Positions 1 to 9,694 of a stretch of DNA of 64,000 bases are shown in pieces; within the stretch, counting starts at the first letter, position 1, and every line of letters begins with the position of its first letter. The stretch covers positions 4,645,001 through 4,709,000 of the forward strand of contig NZ_CP120233.1 of NCBI RefSeq assembly GCF_030012985.1, given 5' to 3'. The DNA comes from Microbulbifer sp. VAAF005. Its GTDB lineage: Bacteria; Pseudomonadota; Gammaproteobacteria; Pseudomonadales; Cellvibrionaceae. The notes beneath the pieces were generated by a model, which saw only the letters and a program-made list of their open reading frames with translations, had not been told where the DNA came from and made no database searches. Made by a program: the position numbers and the translations under genes.

Positions 1-2
1 GG

Positions 3-317
3 CCCTCTTCTGAGAAGACCTTGGTAGATACCATCCCCGATCAGCAGGAATCTGACCCAGCAGAGCTTTTACAGGACAGGGACCTTTTTGACAGCATCAA
101 CCGCTGGTTGGGAGAGTTACCTGACAAGCAGTGTGAAGTGGTCTCTAGGCGGTTTGGTTTGCGCGGTTTTGAAGCGAGCACCCTGGAAGAAGTAGGGCGT
201 GAAATCGGTCTCACCAGGGAGCGGGTCAGGCAGATACAGGTGGATGCACTGAAACGTTTAAGAGAGGTTATGGAGAAGCAGGGGCTCGACGGGCATTCAC
301 TATTTGGTAATTTGTAG
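3..317 (+). CDS. rpoS: RNA polymerase sigma factor RpoS, C-terminal part (5' end outside the window)
   Basis: Only the last 104 codons are present; the frame is open to the left edge. The protein is the stationary-phase and general-stress sigma factor, which directs core RNA polymerase. Visible is region 4, with the RRFGLRG segment and the recognition helix-turn-helix (TLEEVGREIGLTRERVRQIQ), then a short C-terminal tail as in pseudomonad RpoS. The gene ends in TAG and is followed at once by a hairpin terminator. In Pseudomonas, rpoS lies convergent to mutS-fdxA; here those genes are about 39 kb away. Distinction from RpoD rests on the RpoS-like tail and the mutS/fdxA synteny. Confidence 0.9.
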   Translation, partial: PSSEKTLVDTIPDQQESDPAELLQDRDLFDSINRWLGELPDKQCEVVSRRFGLRGFEASTLEEVGREIGLTRERVRQIQVDALKRLREVMEKQGLDGHSLFGNL

Positions 318-332
318 CCTCTTCTCCTTTAT

Positions 333-371
333 AAAACCCCACCGCCGATTTCTGGCTGTGGGGTTTTTTAT
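333..371 (+). terminator. rpoS terminator
   Basis: A stem of AACCCCA pairing with TGTGGGGTT, with a 16-17 nt loop, is followed by a run of six T. It lies between rpoS and the convergent ydbL and may serve both directions. Confidence 0.75.
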
Positions 372-409
372 CGCGTCTACATGCTGAGCGGAAGTCTTCG
401 GGCTACGAG

Positions 410-736
410 TTACTTCCTGACCCAGCGTCCCAGGTTGTCCTGGTAGTATTCTCCAGGTGATAAGCGTGCTTCCAACTTTTCAGCGGCGCGTGTTGCCACC
501 TGGGCTATATCAATTTTATTGCGTTCAGCGATTCGAGCGTAAGCAGCTTTTCGCTTGGCATTCACTTCTTTGACCAGTTTTTCCAGTTCTGGTGAGCTGG
601 CATCTACTATAGCGATGTATCCGCTATTGGCTTCACCAACCAGGCCCTTACTTTTGGCTTCATTTAGGGAAATTGCCATTGCAGGCAGGGCGATTAATAA
701 GCTCAGTGCCAAAAAGGCTTTCATTAATGTCTTCAT
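410..736 (-). CDS. ydbL: YdbL family periplasmic protein (DUF1318)
   Basis: A 108-residue protein with a signal peptide (MKTLMKAFLALSLLIALPAMA). The mature part begins with LNEAKSKGLVGE and contains the conserved GEANSGYIA segment of the DUF1318/YdbL family. The start at 736 is chosen because AAGGAGG lies 5 nt upstream; an upstream in-frame start would read through ynbE. It is the last gene of a ydbH-ynbE-ydbL operon, as in Escherichia coli. There YdbH with YnbE forms an intermembrane phospholipid-transport bridge and YdbL modulates it. The role here is inferred from that synteny. Confidence 0.85.
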   Translation of the reverse strand: MKTLMKAFLALSLLIALPAMAISLNEAKSKGLVGEANSGYIAIVDASSPELEKLVKEVNAKRKAAYARIAERNKIDIAQVATRAAEKLEARLSPGEYYQDNLGRWVRK

Positions 737-746
737 ATTTGCCTCC

Positions 747-941
747 TTAGAAAATCCCTTCCTTGTCTTCAAACAGGTTGTCCAGGTCCTTGTCGACCTT
801 GACCCGAATTTCATGCTCAATTTTCACATTCAGGTTTACTGTAATTGGCTCACTGGGAGCCTTTACCGCTACAGTAGGTGTACACCCTGTAGCAACCATA
901 GCGTATAGCAGCCCCATAGGAATCAGTCGGCTGGCTTTCAT
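747..941 (-). CDS. ynbE: YnbE family outer-membrane lipoprotein
   Basis: A 64-residue lipoprotein with a lipobox (VATGC) at the end of a short signal peptide, then a short mature segment with the PITVNLNVKIEHEI strand typical of YnbE. A GAGG-type ribosome-binding site precedes the ATG. In E. coli YnbE multimerises to pair with the C-terminal end of YdbH and completes a hydrophobic bridge to the outer membrane. It sits 10 nt before ydbL and 181 nt after ydbH, all on the minus strand. Confidence 0.85.
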   Translation of the reverse strand: MKASRLIPMGLLYAMVATGCTPTVAVKAPSEPITVNLNVKIEHEIRVKVDKDLDNLFEDKEGIF

Positions 942-1122
942 CTGACACTCCTCACAGTACCTCTTTGGTACCCTTTTACTTTTTGTACCTAGCCCGTGTT
1001 ACCTGCCTGGTTCAGCAGGTGAGTTGGATGCCGGCAGACCCAAGTATTTTATTGAGTCAACCTTAACCGGTAATGAACCAAGCAGGCTTCTACATACCAA
1101 TAAAGGCTACTTCACTCCTGAC

Positions 1123-4112
1123 CTATTGGTCCAGCTGCTTTTCCAGGGTTTCAGTCAAATCACGACTGGCTTGCAATGAGCGCAACATGTCTGGGATATT
1201 GTTTTCAAGGTTCAGGTTGATCACCAGGTCTCGATCAGAATCGATAGCCTCACTTCGACCAACCAGCTTTAGCTGTAGTTGGAGATCTCCGCTGGCTGGA
1301 TAGTCTATGCTGCCTTCCAGTGTTTGAAACTCATAATCTTCCAGTGCATTGGCTATCAACTTAAGTTGTGGGTTGCTTGCCAGCATCTGCGGAGAAAAGG
1401 CTCCGTAGTAGCGCAAGCGTCCGCCTGGAGCTTCACCCTGAAGGTGGCCGGCTTCCACAGTGATACCCTCAGGCCCCGTTACAATGGGGATTTCCAAGTT
1501 AATTAGCCCGCTGGCCTCAAAGTTCTCTGAGTCCGTCTCCTGTGCTAAAGCCTCTAGAGAAATACCTTGTGCATGTACAATGCTTTTTCGAGTCTCTTCC
1601 GCGAGACTCCAAATAAGGGCTGATGAAGTAACCTTGCCTTGCAAAAAATCAGCAGAAAAATTATGCAATGTAATATCTTTCTGTTTATCCAGTTGCAGTG
1701 ATAACTGGACATTTTTCACTGGTAAGCCCGCGTTAATAGATTCTATCGATAGTGGGTATGGTGTAGGTGTGATCCAGTGCCCATCTTCGTTTTCTACTTT
1801 TAGATCTCCACTGATTCCGGTGGCAAAACTATCTTTATAGGTTGCTGCAATATCGTCCAATGAAACATGGATACTATCTTTGGACTGGGAGGGCAAAGAC
1901 ACAGAACCACCGGCAGAAAGTCTGCCGGAGACGATATTGAGGGGAAGGCCCTGGATCGTATCGTTTAGAGAGCGATCCGTACTAAAGGTAACTTCAGGAA
2001 CGGAAAATTCAACTCCACCTGAGGATTTTGATAAGTCGTAAGAGCCGCTTAAATCAATTTCAATTGCACCTGCTTTAATTTGACTATGACTTGTTAGCTT
2101 ATTTTGTTGCAGGGATAGCTTGCCTTTGGCTGAAGAATTAACCTTGTACTTTTCCGGTGTCTCAATCTCTAAATTGTTACTATTAAATTCACTGTCCAGC
2201 GCTGTAGCACCATTTTTGATGGTAACAATACTATCAAGAAAATTGAGGTCTCCAGAAAGGGAAAATTGCTCGGTGTTGATAATTCCAAACTGACTGCTTA
2301 TTTCTGGGAGAGTACAGATTGTAGGCTCTGTTACTTCGCAGTGTACTGTTGGTATATCTAAGTTTACCCTGTCAGCCGCCAATGTTTTGGTTGCTATTTT
2401 TTCTCCAGATACTTTAATGCTCTCTAGCGTGAATTTTTGACCTTTAAGATTGCTTTCAATCTTTGCCTTGGCAGTTGAACTCAAATTAGTAACTGCTAAT
2501 TCTCTGGATCGCTCATAAAGTTGGGGTATTTTTGTCTTTAGGTCAAAGTTACAGGCACTGATGTCAGAGAAGTGACATTGTATGTCGCTAGCGGTTAACT
2601 GTACTGTCGAGTCCCCATTGGAGCCTTGTATCGTTGCAGTTAGAGATCCTTGTTCGACCTTAATATCTCTTTGGTTGGGATTGGTCAGGTCACCTGTAAT
2701 GGAGATAAGATCTTTAATGCTTGCCTGTATCTTGCTCTGATGTAATCCAGTAGTAATTAAAGGCGAGTTTTTTCCTGATGTGGAAGCTGAAATATCCAAT
2801 TGAATAGTTTGGTTTGGCATCAATTCTAATTGAAAGCTATTTACTTCTGGAGAGTTAATATTGTTAAGCGAACTCAGTTGAAGTTTACTCTTAAATGCCA
2901 CATCTCCATTAACACTATCTATAGGTAGTGCTGGCAAGTGCCTGAGATATAGGGGGAATTAACTATAGTATTTGCACTTGTTAGATGAAAAGTACCTTCG
3001 ATATCTAATTCGGGAGATGTCGCCGATGTGCTCGAGCTAAAGTCCGCACTTAATAGCGGGGTATTGGTGTTTTTATCAGTACCTAAAGCTATATCAAGCT
3101 CGCAACTCCCCTTGATATGTCGAGGTTTAAATGGAAATAGTGATTCAAGTGTTATTTTTATTGGATTACTTATAGATAATTGGGCTTCTATATTGGAGTT
3201 TAGTTGAGCGTATGGGATTGTGGCCTTTAGATCATTGCCATTAAGTTGAATGTCAATTTCTCGGTAGCTTGAAATGGATAGCAGATTGTCTGGCAAGCTA
3301 ATTGCGGTGGTAGCTATAATTTTGCCTGATACTGTCGGCTTAGTTGTGGAGCTAGCTTTAGGTTCAAATATCTCTATCAGTGGGGCTATAGATTCCAGCT
3401 CTGATACAAGTTCATTGTTTAAAATCCATGTGTCAGTTTCTAGTTTAGCAATAGTTATATCAGCTTCAGACAGAATCTTTGAGTTGTTAGTTAGTATTCT
3501 GGGTTTTAGTTTGATTTCTGACAAACCTAAAAAAGCCTCAAAATATAAATTAAGCTCGCCAAACTGGGGGTGTTTAAGGGGAGTTTCGGCATGAATTTTT
3601 GTGCTGTCGCGAGCTATATTTAGTGGGCCGCCAATCAATTGGCCATCGAGTACTATTTGCTTAACGGATATCTTGCCTGGCAAAAAGCGGGTTAGACTTT
3701 GGCTTAGGGCACTTAACGATAATGTATTACTTGTCTTGACATTATTTTCCGGGAGCTGCTCGTCGATATGGGCTTTGGTAACGATATCTTCAGCTTCCAT
3801 GCTCCTAGTTAGCTTTTCTATTGATAGTTCAATTTTTTGAGTGTTATCTCGGTCATAAATAATATGGAAAGGATAGACAATTTTTACTCCCTCAAGGAGG
3901 ATAATGCTATTTACACTGGACTTTAGGCGAACTTCCTGGATCGAAACTTCTTTAAAACCCAGTCGTAGTCCTGTCAGCTCCTGAATAACTACCTCTCCTG
4001 AGAAAATATTGATTAGCTGAGAGGCAACGATATCCTTTTTCCACCAGCTAGCTGCTATGAGGGCAGCTAAAAAACAAGATAGAGTTATGATGGAGATACG
4101 GAGTTTACGCAC
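1123..4112 (-). CDS. ydbH: YdbH family AsmA-like intermembrane transport protein, split by a frameshift near 2919-2960
   Basis: Two overlapping minus-strand frames together give about 1000 residues, near the size of YdbH (879 in E. coli). The upstream frame (4112 to 2919) starts with a short cytoplasmic end and a membrane anchor (residues 5-25), followed by beta-rich sequence. The downstream frame (2937 to 1123) continues the same low-complexity beta-strand pattern and has no ATG or ribosome-binding site near its start. One extra base in the C5 run around 2953-2957, or nearby, would join them into one protein. I read this as one gene with a sequence error or recent lesion. It heads the ydbH-ynbE-ydbL operon for envelope phospholipid transport. 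Confidence 0.75.
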
Positions 4113-4629
4113 ACTGAACCTCGGAATTCCCGCAAGAGATTAGCTCAAACTTAAATCTATTATTCGTTACGAAAGGGCGAAGTAGGAGTACTTTACTTCC
4201 TTACTTCTACCTTATGACGAGTTTACCAGATTGGATAATTATACTGGCTGCAATTTCTCACCATGTTGGTCAGTATCTACTGTGCTGTGGGGCGGGGCAG
4301 ACAGTAAGTGCTTTATATGGGTAGATAATCGACTACCAATTAATAGTTTTCACCTATTTAGGTGATCTTGCTGATAGTTTTTGGTTTCTCCACCGCTATT
4401 GCCGCCATGTCTGTGGAGGCAGACGTGCCAAGAGTGCCGGTGGGCAAGGCTGCAAGGGCAAGTATTAATCTAACTTATCTATGCGTGGCACCAATCGCGC
4501 TGGGAAGCTATAGTCCGGTTTTTAACTTGGGTGATAAATAGTATTAGCCCGGGTAACGATATTGTTGGTCCAATTAATCGAATTCATACTGCCCCGGAAG
4601 GGCATAGAATGACTGAAGGTGTTTCAATA
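4113..4629. other. Divergent intergenic region between ydbH and pepN
   Basis: 517 bp with no credible gene. It must hold the promoters for the leftward ydbH operon and rightward pepN. An in-frame extension of pepN upstream to 4531 exists but does not resemble a PepN N-terminus. I could not assign a -35/-10 pair or a regulator site with confidence. Confidence 0.4.
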
Positions 4630-7260
4630 ATGAAAGATAGCCAGCCAAAGACCATTTACCTGAAAGACTATCAAGTACCAGATTACCTGGTGGATGCTAC
4701 TGATTTACATTTTGAGCTGGAACCCAAGGCAACTTTGGTCAAATCTCGTTTGAATATTCGCAGAAATCCGAAAGCGGGCACAGGGCTGCCGCCTTTAGTG
4801 CTGGATGGCGTCGAGCTGGAATTACTTTCGGTTTCTTTGGATGGAGTTTTGTTGTCTACATCTGATTATCAGGTTCTACCTGAGGGCCTGTCTATCCCTG
4901 TAGAGAAACCAGAATTTCTGCTGGAAATCCGCAATCGGATAAATCCGGAGGAAAACACATCTCTAGAGGGATTATATCTCTCTAATGGTATGTATTGCAC
5001 TCAATGTGAAGCTGAAGGATTTAGAAAAATTACTTTCTATCCTGACCGGCCGGATGTTATGTCCAAATTTACCACCACCATCGTCGCGCCGATGGACCAC
5101 CCAGTACTACTTTCAAATGGCAATGAAGTTGAAAGGGGTAGATATGAAGATGGTCGTCAGTTTGTAACTTGGGAAGATCCATTCACCAAGCCGGCTTACT
5201 TATTTGCGTTGGTAGGCGGGGACTTGGAGCATGTGGAAGATAGCTTCACAACAGCCTCTGGTAGAAAGGTTAAGTTACAGATCTTTACGGAAGCGAAAAA
5301 TATTGGGAAGTGTGATCATGCTATGCGCTCACTTAAAAATGCGATGCGTTGGGATGAGGAAAATTACGGAAAGGAATATGACCTAGACATCTTTATGATT
5401 GTTGCTGTTGATCATTTCAATATGGGGGCTATGGAAAACAAAGGATTGAATATTTTCAATTCGGCCTGTGTGCTCGCTAGCCCAGAAACAGCAACGGATT
5501 CAGCTTTTCAGCGGATTGAGTCTATTGTAGGACATGAGTATTTTCACAACTGGTCCGGCAATCGGGTTACTTGCCGGGATTGGTTTCAGTTGAGTCTGAA
5601 GGAGGGTTTTACCGTATTTCGTGATGCGGAGTTCTCTGCTGACCTTAATTCCCGAGCGGTTAAGCGTATTGAAGATGTATCCCTTTTGCGTACTACCCAG
5701 TTTGCTGAAGATGCCGGCCCTATGGCCCATCCTATCAGGCCAGATTCTTATATAGAAATTTCAAATTTTTACACTCTGACAATTTATGAAAAGGGTGCGG
5801 AAGTTGTACGGATGATTCATACCCTCTTAGGTGCAGAAGGATTCCGCAAAGGAAGTGACTTGTACTTTCAGAGGCATGATGGCAGCGCGGTAACCTGTGA
5901 AGATTTCGTCAAGGCGATGGAAGATGCTAACAAGGTTGAACTGAAGCAATTCCGCAACTGGTACAGCCAAGCAGGCACGCCGATACTTGATGTGACAGAT
6001 AGCTTTAATGAAACTGATGGCACTTATAGGCTAACTATTCGCCAGTCTTGCCCTTCATCGCCAGGTCAGGAAGAGAAGTTACCTTTCCACTTACCAATAA
6101 GAATTGGATTGCTGGGGGCTGATGGCGCAGAGCTTGTACTCAATGAGCAGGGTGATACTGAAACTGTTTTACAGTTAACAGAAGATGAGCAATCTTTTGA
6201 GTTTTCCGGACTTGCGGAGAAGCCTTTACCCTCATTGCTGCGAGGCTTCTCCGCTCCAGTAAAAATAAGGTACAACTATAGTAATGAGCAGCTTCAATTT
6301 TTAATGAGGAAGGATAAGGACACGTTTAACCGCTGGGATGCAAGTCAGCGCCTAGCATTAAATGCTTTGTGTGAGCTTCAGGTGGCTTTTCGTAAAGGTG
6401 AGGAACTACAGGTACAACCAAGTTTAATTAGTGCTTTTAAAGAGGTTTTACAGGATGTTGATCTCGATCTAGCGCTGGTTGCAGAGATCTTGCAGTTGCC
6501 CAGCGAGCAGTTTATCGCTGAAGAGTCATCATCTATTGATGCGGAAGCAATAATTGTTGCGAGGGAATTTGTTAGGAAGGTAATTGCAGGTGAATTATTT
6601 GATGAATTTCGCACGCGCTATCTAGAATTGAATACGACTAAGCCCTATAGCCCGAATGCGTTAGATATTGCGCAAAGACGACTTAAAAATACCTGTTTAT
6701 CCTATATGTGCATAACAGAAACTGAGGAGGCGTTAAATATAGCCCAGGTTCAGTTTGAGAGCGCTAGTAATATGACAGATAGTGCGGCGGCTCTCGCTGT
6801 TATTATTAATCATGCACCGGAAGATCGAGCCAGGGCGTTGATTGAGCAATTTTATGAGCGCTGGAAAACCGATACTCAAGCCGTAGAACTATGGCTGAGT
6901 CAGCAGAGTTGTAGTCCCAAGCGCGGTACATTGGAAAATATTCGTGCATTTATGGATCACCCTGCTTTTGAAATGAAAAACCCCAATAAAGTAAGGTCTG
7001 TAATAGGTGGTTTTGCTAATCGTAATTTTAAGCAATTCCATAAGAGCGATGGTAGCGGGTTTGAGTTTGTTGCCGATCAGGTTCTGGCCTTGGACAAGCT
7101 AAATCCACAAATTTCAGCAAGACTGGTTATACCGATCACACGTTGGAAAAAATACTCTGGTAGCCTGGGTGAGAAGATGAAAGTTGCCCTGCAAAGGATT
7201 GCTGATTCGGGAGACCTATCTAAGGATTTGTTTGAGGTAGTCAGCAAAAGCTTGATTTAA
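4630..7260 (+). CDS. pepN: Aminopeptidase N (M1 family zinc metallopeptidase)
   Basis: 876 residues, close to E. coli PepN (870). It removes N-terminal amino acids from peptides in the cytoplasm. The exopeptidase motif GAMEN is at about residue 265 and the zinc motif HEYFHNW (HExxH) at about residue 300, with the third ligand Glu downstream in the KEGFTVFRD segment. The C-terminal DUF3458-type ARM domain is complete. The ATG at 4630 is chosen because the protein then begins like other PepN proteins (LKDYQVPDYLVDATDLHFEL) and GAAGGTG lies about 10 nt upstream. Monocistronic, ending at a terminator. Confidence 0.95.
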   Translation: MKDSQPKTIYLKDYQVPDYLVDATDLHFELEPKATLVKSRLNIRRNPKAGTGLPPLVLDGVELELLSVSLDGVLLSTSDYQVLPEGLSIPVEKPEFLLEIRNRINPEENTSLEGLYLSNGMYCTQCEAEGFRKITFYPDRPDVMSKFTTTIVAPMDHPVLLSNGNEVERGRYEDGRQFVTWEDPFTKPAYLFALVGGDLEHVEDSFTTASGRKVKLQIFTEAKNIGKCDHAMRSLKNAMRWDEENYGKEYDLDIFMIVAVDHFNMGAMENKGLNIFNSACVLASPETATDSAFQRIESIVGHEYFHNWSGNRVTCRDWFQLSLKEGFTVFRDAEFSADLNSRAVKRIEDVSLLRTTQFAEDAGPMAHPIRPDSYIEISNFYTLTIYEKGAEVVRMIHTLLGAEGFRKGSDLYFQRHDGSAVTCEDFVKAMEDANKVELKQFRNWYSQAGTPILDVTDSFNETDGTYRLTIRQSCPSSPGQEEKLPFHLPIRIGLLGADGAELVLNEQGDTETVLQLTEDEQSFEFSGLAEKPLPSLLRGFSAPVKIRYNYSNEQLQFLMRKDKDTFNRWDASQRLALNALCELQVAFRKGEELQVQPSLISAFKEVLQDVDLDLALVAEILQLPSEQFIAEESSSIDAEAIIVAREFVRKVIAGELFDEFRTRYLELNTTKPYSPNALDIAQRRLKNTCLSYMCITETEEALNIAQVQFESASNMTDSAAALAVIINHAPEDRARALIEQFYERWKTDTQAVELWLSQQSCSPKRGTLENIRAFMDHPAFEMKNPNKVRSVIGGFANRNFKQFHKSDGSGFEFVADQVLALDKLNPQISARLVIPITRWKKYSGSLGEKMKVALQRIADSGDLSKDLFEVVSKSLI

Positions 7261-7273
7261 AATAAATGCCCGC

Positions 7274-7304
7274 TTGGGGTATGCTGGACATACCCCATTT
7301 TCTT
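7274..7304 (+). terminator. Bidirectional terminator between pepN and the histidine phosphatase gene
   Basis: Perfect 8-bp stem GGGGTATG/CATACCCC with a 5-nt loop (7276-7296), followed by ATTTTCTT on the plus strand, between convergent genes. Confidence 0.75.
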
Positions 7305-7851
7305 ATAGAATTTTGTTATCTTTTTCTTCGCCTAGCTGGACTAAATGTAGCTTGTTTCCATCATTTTTTAGCTCAGTGATTGAAGTGTAATCGGGCCTAA
7401 ACTGTTGTACTTTTTGGTGGTTTCGGATATGTGCAACAACTGAATTGATGACCATAAAATGGCAGAAGATAAAGGTGTCCTCTGAAAGACTTTCCAAATA
7501 CCTGATTATTCCATCGCGCCAATCTTTTTGTTCTCTGTCACAGGGGTCCCACTCTCCAGTAAGTAATGTTCGTAACCAGGTTAGGCGTTGAGCTTTGGGT
7601 ATTTCCTCTGGTGTAGGTATTTCCGTCAGTGCATTTTCAATTACAACCTCTATATCCCAAACTTCGGCCAAGGGCTTTGCTGTTTGCTGTGCTCTGAGTT
7701 TGGGACTGCTTATTAATTGAACTTTCTCGAGTGTGGAAAGTTTTAGGGCTAGCTCTTCTGCCTGCTTGTAACCTTCGTCTGTGAGTATTGGATCGGGGAT
7801 GTGCTCCCCTTTCGCTGCTTCTCCATGCCTGATTAAAAAAATTCTTGCCAT
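7303..7851 (-). CDS. Histidine phosphatase family protein
   Basis: 182 residues beginning IFLIRHGEA, the phosphohistidine motif (LIRHG) of the histidine phosphatase (phosphoglycerate-mutase-like) superfamily. The second arginine region (SSPKLRAQQTA) follows, and a late histidine lies in IFCHFMVIN. SixA-type phosphohistidine phosphatases and small-molecule phosphatases share this layout, and the sequence does not decide between them. It ends at the shared terminator with pepN and begins 10 nt after the esterase gene, so the two are probably cotranscribed. Confidence 0.8.
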   Translation of the reverse strand: MARIFLIRHGEAAKGEHIPDPILTDEGYKQAEELALKLSTLEKVQLISSPKLRAQQTAKPLAEVWDIEVVIENALTEIPTPEEIPKAQRLTWLRTLLTGEWDPCDREQKDWRDGIIRYLESLSEDTFIFCHFMVINSVVAHIRNHQKVQQFRPDYTSITELKNDGNKLHLVQLGEEKDNKIL

Positions 7852-7861
7852 CTATGCCAAC

Positions 7862-9421
7862 CTAAAGATAACCATTCAACCTATCGTCGGGTATATGTTG
7901 CCATAAACTGAGAAGCTCTGGTGAGTTAAACGCCCTGGCTGAGGGATGATTGCCAAATCGCTTACTGTGTTTTCCTGAAAACTCTGGCCAATCATTGCCG
8001 GGTTTCCCTGTTTCAGCAAAATTCAGCCAAGCTTGTTGCATTGATGCACTTAATAAATGGGGGTTTTCTTCAGCACCATATAGTGTTTTCAAGGACTGAT
8101 CGCTATGGGTTCCAAATACATAGCCAAGCTCAACGGCGTGACAAGCCCCCAGTAAAGGCTGTGCAGCGAGAGGTTGCGCAAAGTGATAGTGATAGTTTTC
8201 CCCCTGATGGTTTTGTAGGTGTCTCAGCCCAGGCAAGGTGAATACCATATCAGTGAGCAAGAGGTTCCAGGCTCGGCTCCATTCTGGCCAGGGGTTGTCT
8301 GTCATTTTTTTTGCTAGTTGATAGTAATGCCTGAGTAAGGGCTTTAATTCGGACTCTGGAATAAGCCATTCCAAGTGAGTACATATTTGCCGGTAGTCCA
8401 TGTTAAAGCTTTCAGGGTTTATAGCACTGAAAAGATTCCATTCCTCCAAATTGTTCCCTAACAAAAGGGATGTTTGGTGTGTCGGGGAGAGTTTTTTTCC
8501 AGGGGAAAAAAGGTCTCTGTCTGCGACAGGTTTAAATGGCAGTTGCCCCCATTTTGCTGTCATAGACGTGTCAGAGAGTATTGCTTTTTGGGTTTGCAGA
8601 AGAAGTTTGGTTGGACAATTTTTTAGTGAGATGCCACCAGAGATTTTCTCAAATTTATGAATGAAAGTCTTACCAACATGGTTAGCGCTTTGCTGGGAGT
8701 GAGAGGCTCTTGGGTGCCCACTTTGGACAATAGCACGCCGTATAAGACCTTTACATTGTGGAGTTTCAAGTAAGGAGGCAATACTCATTGCCCCGGCTGA
8801 TTCGCCAAAAAGAGTGATATTTTTTGGATCTCCGCCAAATGCTGAGATATTTTTCCGAACCCATTGTAGGGCGGCTATTTGATCTAAAAGCCCTTCATTG
8901 CCGGTTGATGGTATATCACTAATATCCTTTAGACGCAGAAATCCCAGTGCGCCTAATCGGTAGTTTATAGTGACAACAATTGTCCGACCGCTAGCTGCCA
9001 AGTATTTACCATTGTAAATTTCTTGGCATCCTGATCCCATGTAAAAAGAGCCGCCATGAACCCAAAACATCACTGGCAGCTTTTTTCCTTGCGACATTGC
9101 GGGAGAGAATACATTCAAATAGAGGCATTCCTCTCTTTCAGGAAGATTCCCATTTTGATCTCGAACTTCCATTAAGGTGGATGAGTTTTGCGCAGCTGGT
9201 GATCCAAAACTATGTGCTTGGAAAGGGTTTTTCCAGCGGTCCAACTCTTGCGGCGGTAACCAACGTAAATTTCCCACAGGAGGGAGGGCGTAGGGGATAC
9301 CCAAGAATTTATATACGCCAGTTTCCTCATCTGTAGTTCCGATGATTGGCCCGGCAGGCGTATCAACAACAGGTGTAGGTTTTTTGTTTAAGTGCCTGCC
9401 AATTTCCGGGTCTGTAGTCAT
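7862..9421 (-). CDS. Type B carboxylesterase (alpha/beta hydrolase)
   Basis: 519 residues of the carboxylesterase/cholinesterase family, which hydrolyses carboxylic esters. The nucleophile elbow GESAGAMS is at about residue 205, the N-terminal motif DTPAGPIIGTTDE and FLGIPYALPPVG are typical, and the oxyanion segment WVHGGSFYMGSG is present. The acid and histidine (GACHAVELGYVFG) are visible near the C-terminus. The ATG at 9421 is preceded by AGGAAG at a good distance, so the upstream in-frame extension to 9577 is not used. No signal peptide is seen. Substrate unknown. Confidence 0.88.
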   Translation of the reverse strand: MTTDPEIGRHLNKKPTPVVDTPAGPIIGTTDEETGVYKFLGIPYALPPVGNLRWLPPQELDRWKNPFQAHSFGSPAAQNSSTLMEVRDQNGNLPEREECLYLNVFSPAMSQGKKLPVMFWVHGGSFYMGSGCQEIYNGKYLAASGRTIVVTINYRLGALGFLRLKDISDIPSTGNEGLLDQIAALQWVRKNISAFGGDPKNITLFGESAGAMSIASLLETPQCKGLIRRAIVQSGHPRASHSQQSANHVGKTFIHKFEKISGGISLKNCPTKLLLQTQKAILSDTSMTAKWGQLPFKPVADRDLFSPGKKLSPTHQTSLLLGNNLEEWNLFSAINPESFNMDYRQICTHLEWLIPESELKPLLRHYYQLAKKMTDNPWPEWSRAWNLLLTDMVFTLPGLRHLQNHQGENYHYHFAQPLAAQPLLGACHAVELGYVFGTHSDQSLKTLYGAEENPHLLSASMQQAWLNFAETGKPGNDWPEFSGKHSKRFGNHPSARAFNSPELLSLWQHIPDDRLNGYL

Positions 9422-9694
9422 TTGTAACTTCCTAATCTTGCTGAAGTTAGCACGAAAACCGTTTTTCTCCTGCCGCTGCCTAACTCCTCCTTGAAAAGGT
9501 TTTGAATTACGTCCATACAAAAGTAGTGCGCGTAAAAACGTACTGGCGTAATTGTTTTTATGGAGGGAAATTAGCAAGGCGATGTATTAGTGAATCTAGT
9601 CACGGATGGGCTCAAAGTGGGGTATTTTCCGTCTTTAAGCTCAGGCCATGAACTGTGTATTTAGGAAGTTGCACCGTTTGAAGTTGGTGAGAGC